The notes under the pieces are model-generated. The model saw nothing but the letters and a program-made list of their open reading frames with translations. It was not told the origin of the DNA and ran no database searches. A program made the translations under genes and the position numbers. Positions 8,964 through 17,435 of a DNA stretch of 64,000 nt are shown here, piece after piece. Positions within the stretch are counted from its first letter, which is position 1. The number at the start of each line of letters is the position of its first letter. The DNA comes from Spirosoma panaciterrae DSM 21099 (GTDB taxonomy: Bacteria; Bacteroidota; Bacteroidia; Cytophagales; Spirosomataceae): NCBI RefSeq assembly GCF_000374025.1, contig NZ_KB893184.1, forward strand, positions 310,001 to 374,000, in the 5' to 3' direction.

Positions 8964-10361
8964 TTATCGAGCCCAGGGTAACTGATTGACTTTTCGCCCA
9001 ATGGCATAGCCCATCCGAAGGCCCTCTTCGCAGTCCATCCGGTAATGCACCCCCAGTACGACACGTGAGTAGGCATTTTCCTGAGCCATTTCATAAAAAC
9101 TATTGAAGCTTCTGGGAGTACCATTAAATTCGGTTCGCCCTTCATGGCACCGATCGGTCAGGGCATAGGCCGCTCCATAGATGTCGGTAAGGACTTCGGC
9201 AGCAGCGGCACCAAAGCACGAATGCCCGGATGGATAGGCCGGAAAGGGCGGGGTAACACCAATCATAATGCTGATGGGATTATTCAGCCGCGTTCGCCAG
9301 GTTGGATCGATCGTCCGCTGGATATACGTAATTGGTCGTTCCACATTATAGATGTATTTGGAATTCCAGCAGGCTACCCCTACGTCGCTGAGGCCCATGC
9401 CCACCTTGGCAAAGGTATACACGGCCTTATCGAGCGGGACCTTTTCCTTCCGAATCACCTCTCTGGCAACGGCAATCCAGCGTCCGGCAGGTTCAAACGT
9501 TAACTGATAAATATCGTCGCTCCAGAATTCACCAATCCACTTTTCTTCGCTGGTCAGGGGAGTAGTTGCCGTGTAAATTTCCAGTCCCTGGGCAAATAGC
9601 GTCGATTTTATGTTTGTGCTGTAATTCAGTGGTTCTTTGGCTATTTTGTCGGTTTCACTGGCCACAAACGTCCTGACTTTTCCCCAGTAGGGCAGCAGCG
9701 CCCGGCTATAATCGGGCGCGGTAGGTTGCCATTTGCCGACACCCGTTGGTGGAATATAATCGGCTGGCTGATTGCGGAGGTAAGCCCCGTCGCCCGCTAG
9801 GTCCGTTTTGGCATAAGCGATCACAGCCGTAGCCACATCCAGACCAAACTTTCTGGATCGGTTGAGTTCATCAGCATCCCCAGGACCGCCCGTTAGTTTT
9901 GTATGGAGCGAGTCGATTTTAGCCTTATCCTTGTCGGCGATATGAGGAAAGAAGCCTTTCATCATCTGGTAGTAAGACTCGTTCAGGGCTACCTCCCAGC
10001 GGTAGGTTTTACCGGCTTCGGGCCTGGGGATGCTAAGACCGGAAAATTTGTTTGCTATGGACTGGTAATTGGCTGAACCGGGCACTACGGTTTCATAAGC
10101 AGCCAGGCCGATATACGCCAGGGCCCGGGCGGCTACCGGCGGGCGATAACCAGGCGCATATCGATCGATAATCAAAAACAGATCCATCCACTGTAGGGAT
10201 ACGGAGGCATCCGTAGTGGATGCGGTGGCTTCGGGCACTACGTCCTGTTTGGGGGATTGGCAGGCCAGCGCCACTGCGATACAGAAACAGATTACGCAAT
10301 AGGAAATAGCCCTTCCTGTGCGGGAGGGCACTCGTGTTGACGGATGTATACAGGTGTTCAT
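8964..10361 (-). CDS. Vanadium-dependent haloperoxidase / PAP2-superfamily lipoprotein (copy 2)
   Basis: A 465-residue protein with an N-terminal hydrophobic stretch ending LAC (Cys34), so probably a lipoprotein. The full signature is present: Lys335-x6-Arg342-Pro343, Pro-Ser-Gly-His 377-380, and Ser432-Arg433-x5-His439-x3-Asp443. It shares its whole layout with the adjacent downstream copy, indicating an old tandem duplication. The two differ in anchoring (lipidated versus secreted). Substrate unknown. Confidence 0.82.
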   Translation of the reverse strand: MNTCIHPSTRVPSRTGRAISYCVICFCIAVALACQSPKQDVVPEATASTTDASVSLQWMDLFLIIDRYAPGYRPPVAARALAYIGLAAYETVVPGSANYQSIANKFSGLSIPRPEAGKTYRWEVALNESYYQMMKGFFPHIADKDKAKIDSLHTKLTGGPGDADELNRSRKFGLDVATAVIAYAKTDLAGDGAYLRNQPADYIPPTGVGKWQPTAPDYSRALLPYWGKVRTFVASETDKIAKEPLNYSTNIKSTLFAQGLEIYTATTPLTSEEKWIGEFWSDDIYQLTFEPAGRWIAVAREVIRKEKVPLDKAVYTFAKVGMGLSDVGVACWNSKYIYNVERPITYIQRTIDPTWRTRLNNPISIMIGVTPPFPAYPSGHSCFGAAAAEVLTDIYGAAYALTDRCHEGRTEFNGTPRSFNSFYEMAQENAYSRVVLGVHYRMDCEEGLRMGYAIGRKVNQLPWAR

Positions 10362-10749
10362 CGCTCTCTGAAATTTAGTGTGTAGTATGGGGTACGGAAA
10401 CGGGGCTATCGCTAACCCAGATTAACGTACGGGATAGAAGGGGCTAGCCATAAGCCAGCCACCAGAAGAGAGCAGCCATCTGGTCAGTTTGTACGCCAGT
10501 TTAACCTACAACTGTTCAGAGGACTGAAGAGAAGCCAATAATCGATCAGGGTTGCAGATCGCGACCGTAAGAAAGTGACAGCTAACTTGTTTCAGCCCAT
10601 ACAGTGGCTACTCTGGATGTAGAGGGACAAAACGTAGGCTCGAAAATGAGGGTGCTGATTGCCACTAGTATGGCTACAGTGCTTTGTAGGTGCAGCCCAC
10701 TCGCCAACCCATCTCAGGCAACTCCATTCGACGTTAATATCCCCTTTTT
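10362..10749. other. Intergenic stretch of 388 bases, no gene seen
   Basis: It lies between two minus-strand genes. Short open frames run on both strands but none has a plausible start, a signal or protein-like composition. No strong hairpin or promoter was recognised. Confidence 0.5.
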
Positions 10750-11289
10750 TCAGCGTTCTGGAGGGGGCGAATGTACAGGCAAGGCACGAACGAGCAGCAG
10801 AGACGGTTTGTTGGGTATTCGGATCGCTTGTTGCCAATGAGGAGCCAGAAACCTAAAAATGGCCTGTCGGGCAGGAGAGTATTCTTTCAATAAGAGCTTA
10901 AGAAACTGGTTGGCCTTTTGTTGCGACTGGCCAGCTTCGTGCATACGACCATTCAGGAAGGAAAGTAGATCGTCCTGCCATAACGAATGACTTTTCAACT
11001 CAAGACCGAGTATATAAAGCTGATCGCCGTGCCGCTCCATACTCACAACCGAATAATAATGTCCGTTGTAGGTAAAACCATCGGAAGTTGTGCGGGCAAT
11101 GTCGCTGAGTTCGAATCGGTTTTTCAGCGCGATCTCGAACTCGACCAGGCTATCGACTGAGCGATAGACGGAAAGTCGTTCCGACAGGTCATTTTCTGCC
11201 TGCCACCAACTGGTCACGGCCACGAGCATATACGCTAATGTATAACACCCCAACAAGGCGACAAGACCGATGGAAATGACTTTTTTCAC
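10750..11289 (-). CDS. Membrane-anchored protein of unknown function
   Basis: A 179-residue protein with an N-terminal membrane helix (about 5-28, ISIGLVALLGCYTLAYMLVAV) and a soluble domain that would face the periplasm. It has a mixed beta part (GFTYNGHYYSVVSMERHGDQLYILGLE) followed by a helical C-terminal half. No family is recognised. The steady residue composition and clean start support a real gene. It stands alone. Confidence 0.6.
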   Translation of the reverse strand: MKKVISIGLVALLGCYTLAYMLVAVTSWWQAENDLSERLSVYRSVDSLVEFEIALKNRFELSDIARTTSDGFTYNGHYYSVVSMERHGDQLYILGLELKSHSLWQDDLLSFLNGRMHEAGQSQQKANQFLKLLLKEYSPARQAIFRFLAPHWQQAIRIPNKPSLLLVRALPVHSPPPER

Positions 11290-11498
11290 GAGAGCAGTTT
11301 TCTTCAGCTTTAGGAAAGCTTATAAATAATAAACAAGATTTGTGCCATTTGTAACTTTTTGAATAAGAGTGAAAAGAAAGAGGCTTAGTGCTTTCGGCTG
11401 CCTGGATACGATCATTCGGTGAGCTGAGCAGGGTCATGGCGTATGGGTTGAGAGTGCACCATTTTTGGTGATCTCAAACCAACTAAACCCCTGCTGCC

Positions 11499-12491
11499 AT
11501 GACCATTGCTTTTTTTAGCGCTTTGCCCTTTGAGCAGACCTGGTTTGAGCGATATGCCGGTAACCATCAGATAACCTTTATTCCGAAAGCGCTTACCCTC
11601 CAAACGGCCGAACTGGCTAAAGGGCACCGGGCAATTTGCGCTTTTGTAAACGACGACCTGAGCCAATCGGTGCTGGGTCGGCTAAAGCAGATTGGGGTTT
11701 CGATTGTCGCTATGCGATCGGTTGGGCTGGATAATGTCGATCAGGAAGCCCTGGAAACGTTAAACATGAAGCTCCTGCACGTACCTGGTCATTCGCCGTA
11801 TTCAGTAGCCGAGCAGGCTGTTACCTTACTATTAGGAATGATCCGGCACCTGCCCGAAGCCCATAATCGGGTACGGGCAGGCAATTTCTCGATTGATGGG
11901 TTGATGGGCTATGACCTTCACGGGAAAACGGTAGGCATCATTGGTACCGGACGTATCGGAAAGGTAGTTGCCCGGATTATGCTGGGGTTTGGGTGCCATG
12001 TACTGGCCTACGACATCCGACCCGATCAGAAATTGATGGACGATGGTGTCCGGTATGTGCTGCTTGAGAAGGTTCTTCAACAGGCCGATATTGTATCGCT
12101 GCATTGCCCGCTAGCCCCATCAACGTATCACCTGATCAATACCCAATCATTGACCAGCCTGAAACCAGGCGCTATTCTGGTGAATACCGCTCGGGGGCCG
12201 CTCGTCGATACGGAAGTCGTTCTGGCCGCTTTGGATGCCGGGCTGTTGTTGGGCTACGCAACGGATGTATACGAAAACGAGCGGCCCTGGTTTCATTACG
12301 ATTATTCCGACCAACCGATTACAGACGAACTGCTGAATCGGCTCCGCTGCCATCCTGGTGTCTTGCTGACTGCGCATCAGGGGTTCCTAACCGAGGAAGC
12401 GCTGCGGCAAACGGCTCGTTTCCTGCTCAATCAGTTTAGTTTTTACGACAATCAGCAGACCGTACTGGTCACGAAAGCGTCGATGTGCTAA
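11499..12491 (+). CDS. D-lactate dehydrogenase-like 2-hydroxyacid dehydrogenase (copy 1)
   Basis: A 330-residue cytoplasmic NAD-dependent dehydrogenase. The Rossmann motif GTGRIG (149-154), Arg232 (NTARGPLVD), Glu259 (DVYENE) and His293 (TAHQGF) form the catalytic set of the family. The sequence fits the LdhA type (FF..PFE..., DGLMGYDLHGKTVGIIGTG), which interconverts pyruvate and D-lactate. A paralogue lies at 32533-33528 on the other strand, and the two flank the sulfur/stress island. No Crp-like operator was seen before it. Confidence 0.88.
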   Translation: MTIAFFSALPFEQTWFERYAGNHQITFIPKALTLQTAELAKGHRAICAFVNDDLSQSVLGRLKQIGVSIVAMRSVGLDNVDQEALETLNMKLLHVPGHSPYSVAEQAVTLLLGMIRHLPEAHNRVRAGNFSIDGLMGYDLHGKTVGIIGTGRIGKVVARIMLGFGCHVLAYDIRPDQKLMDDGVRYVLLEKVLQQADIVSLHCPLAPSTYHLINTQSLTSLKPGAILVNTARGPLVDTEVVLAALDAGLLLGYATDVYENERPWFHYDYSDQPITDELLNRLRCHPGVLLTAHQGFLTEEALRQTARFLLNQFSFYDNQQTVLVTKASMC

Positions 12492-12704
12492 GGTCAATGA
12501 GACCTGTCTTTCTATCGGCTGGTTTAACCACTTCCCGGTTCCGATTCGTTCTGTTTCATCGGGTCTGTGGGAGCATAGCCTGAAAGGTGAGGTTATAGTT
12601 TAAGGAGAGGCCGAGCCGCTCGCAGAGCTTTTTACAGGTAGATGCAACTTGCTCTGGCTGGTTTCGGTTACTGATAGCGATAGAGTCCAATCCCGTTTGT
12701 CGCT

Positions 12705-13346
12705 ATGAACATAAGCCTGAACTACTTACAGGAAACCTTTAAAGGACAGTTTGAATACGCTTTGCTTGACGATCTGGCTAAAGTTGGCCAGCAGAAAATA
12801 GTACCCACAGGAGCGTACCTGATCCGGCCCGGCGAGTTCATTCGTTCGGTTCCCATTATTATTCGGGGGTCGGTCAAAATCCTGCGCCCCGATCAGGAGG
12901 GTCGCGAAGCGTTGCTCTATTACCTGGGCGGGCTGGATGCCTGTGCCATGTCGCTTACCTGCTGCCTGGGCAGCCGGCGCAGTGAAATTACGGCCGTTGC
13001 CGAGGAAGAAACCGAACTGATTGCCATACCTGTCGATAAAGTAGATGAATGGCTATGCCGCTATTCGACCTGGAAACAGTTTGTGTTTCAGACCTATCAG
13101 AAACGGTTCGACAATCTGTTGACGACCATCGATGAGGTTACTTTTCATAAACTGGACGAACGGCTACTGACCTATCTTCAGAAAAAAGTACAGAGTTGCC
13201 AATGCCGCGAACTAACGATTACCCACGAAGAAATTGCCAATGAACTGGCTACCTCCCGGGAGGTAATCTCGCGCTTGCTCAAACAACTCGAAAAAATGAA
13301 TAAACTTAAGTTGCAACGGGGAAAAATTGAGATGGTGGGTGCTTGA
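12705..13346 (+). CDS. Crp/Fnr-family transcription regulator, likely master regulator of the sulfur island
   Basis: A 213-residue protein with an N-terminal cyclic-nucleotide-binding-like beta-barrel (about 15-115), a dimer helix, and a C-terminal winged helix. The recognition helix reads SREVISRLLKQLE. Arg185, Glu186 and Arg190 match the Arg-Glu-x3-Arg set with which E. coli Crp reads GTGA/TCAC half-sites. The residues that bind cAMP in Crp are not evident. Cysteines 80, 86, 87, 118, 165 and 167 are unusual; Cys80 with Cys86-Cys87 may sense sulfide, persulfide or redox state (inference). At least seven palindromes of the right type follow within 15 kb. Confidence 0.88.
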   Translation: MNISLNYLQETFKGQFEYALLDDLAKVGQQKIVPTGAYLIRPGEFIRSVPIIIRGSVKILRPDQEGREALLYYLGGLDACAMSLTCCLGSRRSEITAVAEEETELIAIPVDKVDEWLCRYSTWKQFVFQTYQKRFDNLLTTIDEVTFHKLDERLLTYLQKKVQSCQCRELTITHEEIANELATSREVISRLLKQLEKMNKLKLQRGKIEMVGA

Positions 13347-13377
13347 GCATCGTTCGTCACCCATTTAAACGGACTAT

Positions 13378-13421
13378 GTAACAATTATCACGGAAAGCCT
13401 TCTGGCCATGTGGTTGTTTTG
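13378..13421 (+). promoter_or_regulatory. Crp-like operator and promoter of tauE-MBL/rhodanese unit
   Basis: GTAACAATTATCAC at 13378-13391 is a GTRA-N6-TCAC palindrome inside TGTAACAATTATCACGGAA. A -7-like box TTGTTTTG lies at 13414-13421. The operator centre is 36.5 bases before the last G of the box, the same as at five other units. Because the box overlaps an earlier in-frame ATG (13410), the real start must be the later ATG at 13440. Confidence 0.75.
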
Positions 13422-13439
13422 CCTAAAAGTTTGACGGGC

Positions 13440-14243
13440 ATGACCACAATTCAACTAATTGGCTTTTCTGCATCTATTTTCATTGGCATCAGCCTCGGGC
13501 TGATTGGAGGAGGAGGGAGTATCCTGACACTTCCCGTTCTGGTCTACATGATGGGGATCAACCCTGTTCTGTCTACGGCCTATTCGCTATTTGTTGTAGG
13601 CACTACATCGTTGGTTGGCTCGGTTAATTACATGCGAAACGAGCAGGTTAATTACCGGGCGGCCTTTGTTTTTGCCATACCTTCTTTTCTGGCTGTTTTC
13701 TTAACCCGCAAATACCTGGTTCCGGCCATTCCCGATCCGGTGTTTACCACGGCAAGCTTCGCCCTTAGCCGGAATGTAGCCATCATGCTGTTTTTTGCGC
13801 TGGTTATGCTGGCTGCTTCGCTGTCGATGATTCGGGACAAAAAAAAGGAGACCAGCGCCGAAACAGACGCCGTACAGTTCAACTTACCCCTGATTGCTCT
13901 CGAAGGGGCACTGGTAGGTACGCTGACGGGGATTGTGGGCGCTGGTGGCGGGTTTCTGATTATTCCGGCGCTGGTGTTGTTGGCGCGACTGCCTATGAAA
14001 ATGGCGGTTGGAACCTCACTGCTCATCATTGCGGCCAAATCATTAATCGGGTTTCTGGGCGATTTGTCCAACATGCAGGTCGACTGGCCGTTCTTACTCG
14101 AATTCACGGCTCTGTCGGTAGTAGGCATTTTTGTGGGGTCCTATCTGTCGCGGTATGTGCCGGGTGAGAAACTTAAAAAGGCCTTTGGCTGGTTTGTACT
14201 CATGATGGGCGTGTATATCATTGCTAAGGAGCTGCTTTTTTAA
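13440..14243 (+). CDS. TauE/SafE-family sulfur-compound transporter
   Basis: A 267-residue inner-membrane protein with about eight helices. The two family repeats are visible: GISLGLIGGGGSILTLPVLV near the N-terminus and TGIVGAGGGFLIIPALVLL in the middle. The family exports or imports small sulfur anions (sulfite, sulfoacetate, taurine-like). The start was moved to 13440 because the promoter box covers the earlier ATG. It is followed after 34 bases by the MBL-rhodanese gene, so they share one transcript under the Crp-like operator. Confidence 0.9.
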   Translation: MTTIQLIGFSASIFIGISLGLIGGGGSILTLPVLVYMMGINPVLSTAYSLFVVGTTSLVGSVNYMRNEQVNYRAAFVFAIPSFLAVFLTRKYLVPAIPDPVFTTASFALSRNVAIMLFFALVMLAASLSMIRDKKKETSAETDAVQFNLPLIALEGALVGTLTGIVGAGGGFLIIPALVLLARLPMKMAVGTSLLIIAAKSLIGFLGDLSNMQVDWPFLLEFTALSVVGIFVGSYLSRYVPGEKLKKAFGWFVLMMGVYIIAKELLF

Positions 14244-14277
14244 TTGACTCAATCTAATCTCCATTCGTCAATCACCA

Positions 14278-15699
14278 ATGACCATGAACATAGAACAGAT
14301 TTATACAGGTTGCCTCGCGCAAGGGGCTTATTATATTGAAAGCCAGGGCGAAGTAGCCATTATTGATCCACTCCGGGAAGTGAAACCGTATATCGAACGG
14401 GCCGAACGGGCAGGGGCTACCATTAAATATGTGCTGGAAACCCATTTCCACGCCGACTTCGTGTCGGGGCACCTCGATCTGGCCAAACAAACCGGCGCCA
14501 CTATCGTTTACGGTCCCAACGCCAAAACCGGCTTCGAAGCCTACATTGCTCAGGATGGGGAAGAACTGCCGTTGGGAAATGTGAAAATTCGGGTGTTGCA
14601 TACACCAGGGCATACGATGGAATCGACCTGTTATCTGCTGGTCGATGAGCAGGGCCACGAAAAGGCCTTGTTCAGTGGCGATACGCTGTTTATTGGTGAT
14701 GTTGGTCGCCCCGACCTGGCTCAGAAATCCGACCTGACCATGGATGATCTGGCGGGTTATCTGTTCGATTCACTTCGTACCAAAATCATGACCCTGCCCA
14801 ACGATGTGATTGTGTATCCGGCACATGGGGCTGGCTCGGCCTGTGGCAAAAACATGAGCAAGGAAACCACCGACACGCTGGGCAACCAGAAACTATTCAA
14901 CTATGCCCTACGGGCTACCATGACCCGCGACGAATTCATTCAGGAAGTAACCGACGGGCTGCTGGCTCCTCCCAAATATTTTCCGCAAAATGTACGGATG
15001 AATAAGGAAGGGTATGAAAGCATCGATACGGTATTGGACCGGGGAGCGCAACCGCTTAGCCCGGAAGCCTTCGAAGCGGCTGCCAATGAAACGGGGGCGG
15101 TGGTGCTCGATGTGCGTTCGGCGCAGGCATTTGCGAAGGGCTTTATTCCGAACTCGATCAACATTGGGCTGGGTGGGCAGTTTGCGCCCTGGGTAGGGGC
15201 GCTGGTTCCCGATGTTCGGCAGGAGCTTCTGCTGGTGTGCGATCCCGGTACCGAACAGGAAACCCTGACCCGGCTGGCGCGCGTCGGATACGACCAGGTG
15301 CTGGGGTATCTGGAAGGTGGTTTCGGGGCCTGGGCAACCAGTGGTAAAGAAGTGGATACGATTGCATCGATTTCGGCCGATGAACTGGCTGACCGTCTCC
15401 AGCAGGGACCCATTTCGGTGATCGACGTTCGGAAGCCGGGCGAATTTACGGCTGAGCACGTCGATGCTGCGAAGAACGTTCCGCTCGATTACATCAGTGA
15501 GAACATGGCTGAGTTTCCTAAAAACGAACCGTTCTACATTCATTGTGCCGGCGGCTACCGATCCATGATGGCAGCATCCATTCTGAAATCGCGCGGCTAC
15601 GATAATGTGATCGATGTGGCTGGGGGCTTTGGCGCCATTCAGAAAAGCGGACGTATCCACACAACTGATTACGTTTGCCCAACCACGCTGAAAAAATAG
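14278..15699 (+). CDS. MBL-fold persulfide dioxygenase-like protein fused to two rhodanese domains (copy 1)
   Basis: A 473-residue cytoplasmic protein. The N-terminal ETHE1/Blh-like domain (1-235) carries HFHAD (His56, His58, Asp60), His112, Asp135 and His183 as metal ligands. It is followed by rhodanese 1 (265-360), with Cys321 in a degenerate loop, and rhodanese 2 (365-465), with active Cys423 in HCAGGYRS. The family oxidises glutathione persulfide to sulfite and passes sulfane sulfur. It is co-transcribed with tauE and has its own terminator. A second ATG two codons in is an equally good start. A close paralogue is at 25815-27227. Confidence 0.93.
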   Translation: MTMNIEQIYTGCLAQGAYYIESQGEVAIIDPLREVKPYIERAERAGATIKYVLETHFHADFVSGHLDLAKQTGATIVYGPNAKTGFEAYIAQDGEELPLGNVKIRVLHTPGHTMESTCYLLVDEQGHEKALFSGDTLFIGDVGRPDLAQKSDLTMDDLAGYLFDSLRTKIMTLPNDVIVYPAHGAGSACGKNMSKETTDTLGNQKLFNYALRATMTRDEFIQEVTDGLLAPPKYFPQNVRMNKEGYESIDTVLDRGAQPLSPEAFEAAANETGAVVLDVRSAQAFAKGFIPNSINIGLGGQFAPWVGALVPDVRQELLLVCDPGTEQETLTRLARVGYDQVLGYLEGGFGAWATSGKEVDTIASISADELADRLQQGPISVIDVRKPGEFTAEHVDAAKNVPLDYISENMAEFPKNEPFYIHCAGGYRSMMAASILKSRGYDNVIDVAGGFGAIQKSGRIHTTDYVCPTTLKK

Positions 15700-15717
15700 G
15701 TTTGACGCTTAAAAAGC

Positions 15718-15766
15718 AAAGGCGCTAGTGGATGTTCTGAGAGGGCTTCTGTTAGCGCCTTTTTTA
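15718..15766 (+). terminator. Intrinsic terminator after MBL-rhodanese copy 1
   Basis: AAAGGCGCTA and TAGCGCCTTTTTT pair across a loop of about 25 bases and end in a T-run. Confidence 0.8.
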
Positions 15767-15796
15767 ACGTATGACTTACCAGAATCAGCTTCCTGT

Positions 15797-15840
15797 GTAA
15801 CAATTGTCACGGATTGTGGTCAACGAGCTATCTACTTTTG
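15797..15840 (+). promoter_or_regulatory. Crp-like operator and promoter of DUF983 gene
   Basis: GTAACAATTGTCAC (15797-15810) is followed by a perfect Bacteroidota -7 box TACTTTTG (15833-15840). The operator centre is 36.5 bases before the end of the box, a class II activator position. This is the best combined example in the window. Confidence 0.82.
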
Positions 15841-15895
15841 GGTCATTGATCGGAGGCAATCAAACGGCCCCATCAGCACATAAACTCGACCAGCC

Positions 15896-16321
15896 ATGTT
15901 AAAGGGAAGCAAACTCTATAGCATTCTTTTCAATAAATGCCCACGTTGCCAGGAAGGCGATTTTTTTGTGAGCAAAAGTGCGTATAACCTGAAGCAGTTC
16001 GACAAAATGCACGAAACGTGCAGCCATTGTCATCTGCGTTATTCGCCGGAACCAGGATTTTTTACGGGTGCCATGTATGTGAGCTATGCCTATTACGTAG
16101 CCTTTATCATCAGCTCATTTGTCCTCTTTTATGCCATACTGGACATCAATCTGGATTATTATCTGGTTGTCCTGCTGCCATCGCTTATTATTCTGACTCC
16201 TTTCTTCTTTCGGCTTGCCCGGCGAACCTGGATTAACTTTTTTGTGGATTATCGACCCGAACTAACCAAACCAGAGGCAAACCCGGTGAAAGCAACAGCC
16301 CATTCGGAGGTGTTGCCATAA
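15896..16321 (+). CDS. DUF983 membrane protein
   Basis: A 141-residue protein. A zinc-ribbon-like N-terminus has CPRC (Cys15, Cys18) and CSHC (Cys42, Cys45). Two membrane helices follow (about 58-80 and 85-108), then a cytoplasmic tail. This is the DUF983 layout; its biochemical role is unknown. In other bacteria it is often near respiratory or stress genes. Here it is a single-gene unit under a Crp-like operator, which ties it to the sulfur/redox regulon. Confidence 0.88.
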   Translation: MLKGSKLYSILFNKCPRCQEGDFFVSKSAYNLKQFDKMHETCSHCHLRYSPEPGFFTGAMYVSYAYYVAFIISSFVLFYAILDINLDYYLVVLLPSLIILTPFFFRLARRTWINFFVDYRPELTKPEANPVKATAHSEVLP

Positions 16322-16328
16322 CGTCGAT

Positions 16329-16369
16329 ACCTACCTCCTGCCCGAACTCACTTACGGCTGGAGGTAGGT
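16329..16369. terminator. Hairpin between convergent DUF983 and dsrE genes
   Basis: ACCTACCTCC and GGAGGTAGGT are perfect 10-bp arms with a 21-base loop between two convergent stop codons. There is no T-run, so termination strength is uncertain. Confidence 0.55.
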
Positions 16370-16376
16370 GGTTGAA

Positions 16377-16820
16377 TCACGGATGAATAATGGCCCAGCC
16401 TTGCTGCTGACGGATAATCAGTTCGCCATTGCCGCTGGGCGTGTAGCCAATAAAAGGTAACATGTCGTCCTTGCTGATTTTGCGTTCCCGTAAGGTATTC
16501 TCACACTGAGCCAGCACAACGCCCTGTTTTTGCAGGTCTAGTAAGGTTTGTTCAAACGGGCTGCCTTTTTTCAGGGCTACCACGCCACCACCATGTACGA
16601 CGAGTTCGACCTCCAGTTTGCCTTTCAGCCGGGTGTCGTCCAAGGCATTCTGAATGTTTTTCAGAGTAGCTTTAATCTTTGATTCATCGTCAGTATTCAA
16701 CTGATATACTACCTGATAGGTTGATTTGGTGGCTTTGGCACCATGGAAATCAGGCTGAGCTACAACCGATTGAGCCAGAAACAGTACGAATGCCGTCAGG
16801 CCAATTGACAGATAATTCAT
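16377..16820 (-). CDS. Exported DsrE-family protein
   Basis: A 147-residue protein with a signal peptide (to about residue 21, VVAQ). The mature part has the DsrE/DsrF fold: YQVVYQLNTDDESKI, ELVVHGGGV, and Cys106 in AQCENTLRE, the position of the sulfur-carrying Cys in the family. Cytoplasmic relatives carry sulfane sulfur; this one should act in the periplasm. It shares a central operator with the divergent DUF2892 gene. A cytoplasmic relative with the same CENxLR motif is at 19896-20270. Confidence 0.85.
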   Translation of the reverse strand: MNYLSIGLTAFVLFLAQSVVAQPDFHGAKATKSTYQVVYQLNTDDESKIKATLKNIQNALDDTRLKGKLEVELVVHGGGVVALKKGSPFEQTLLDLQKQGVVLAQCENTLRERKISKDDMLPFIGYTPSGNGELIIRQQQGWAIIHP

Positions 16821-16871
16821 AAGCGTATTGACGTAATAAAATGGATAACTATGACTTGCGAGTAAACTTCA

Positions 16872-16945
16872 CGAAAGTATAGCACATAATCAGTTCGTTA
16901 TGTGATTTTTATCACGGAAGCAGCGGTACAGAAACCCGTACTTAG
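16872..16945. promoter_or_regulatory. Divergent promoter pair with central Crp-like operator
   Basis: GTGATTTTTATCAC (16902-16915) is a perfect GTGA-N6-TCAC palindrome. On the minus strand TACTTTCG (16879-16872) ends 36.5 bases from the operator centre. On the plus strand GTACTTAG (16938-16945), a weaker box, ends at the same distance. One operator thus appears placed to activate dsrE leftward and the DUF2892 unit rightward. Confidence 0.7.
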
Positions 16946-16961
16946 CTAAAAAAAGAAGGCT

Positions 16962-17177
16962 ATGAAAAAGAACATGGGTTCCGCTGACCGAATCATCCGG
17001 GTTATTGTTGCCGTTGTATTGATTGCCCTGTTTGCAACCAATGTACTGACGGGCACGTGGGGAATGATCAGTTTAGTCGTTGCTGGAATATTCATCGCTA
17101 CCAGCCTGGTTAGTACCTGTCCGTTGTATCTGCCGTTTGGCATCCGAACCAATCGAATCCGAAAGCACGCTAATTGA
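16962..17177 (+). CDS. DUF2892 (YgaP membrane-domain-like) protein
   Basis: A 71-residue inner-membrane protein. The start NMGSADRIIRVIVAVVLI is typical of DUF2892, with two helices (about 10-28 and 33-52) and a conserved Cys in STCPLYLPFGI. In E. coli YgaP this module is fused to a rhodanese; here it is free-standing and first in a five-gene unit with thioredoxin. A role in moving or relaying reduced sulfur at the membrane is inferred from context. Confidence 0.88.
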   Translation: MKKNMGSADRIIRVIVAVVLIALFATNVLTGTWGMISLVVAGIFIATSLVSTCPLYLPFGIRTNRIRKHAN

Positions 17178-17186
17178 GAGGAACGA

Positions 17187-17435
17187 ATGGAAACCTTATT
17201 AAAAAAATGGGATGTCATGCGGCTGGTCCGGTTGGTAGCTGGAATCCTTATTATCGGGAGTGCCTTTGTCGACCGTCAGCCTTTACTGGGGCTTATGGGG
17301 GGGATACTGCTGCTGCAAAGTCTGCTGAACGTAGGCTGTAGCGCGGCTGGTTGTGGTATGCCCCGGCAAAAGCATTCCACTAATGTCAAGGCCGATAAAC
17401 CGCAGGACGAGATACCGTATGAAGAAGTACATTAA
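17187..17435 (+). CDS. Small YgaP-like membrane protein with Cys pair
   Basis: An 82-residue protein with two membrane helices (about 12-28 and 32-50), followed by Cys residues in NVGCSAAGCGMP and a charged tail. It resembles DUF2892-type proteins that carry a C-x4-C site. It starts 9 bases after the previous gene and its 3' end overlaps the next start, so it is translated as part of the operon. Function unknown; a sulfur or thiol relay is plausible. Confidence 0.75.
   Translation: METLLKKWDVMRLVRLVAGILIIGSAFVDRQPLLGLMGGILLLQSLLNVGCSAAGCGMPRQKHSTNVKADKPQDEIPYEEVH

Noticed and set aside
10592-10840. Two overlapping short frames on opposite strands
   Set aside because: Neither has a credible start context or protein-like composition, and both run into the 10750-11289 gene.
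14908-15660. 250-codon minus-strand frame opposite MBL-rhodanese copy 1
   Set aside because: Antisense shadow of a high-confidence gene, with low-complexity Arg/His-rich translation. The same holds for 26325-26750 and 62525-63079.
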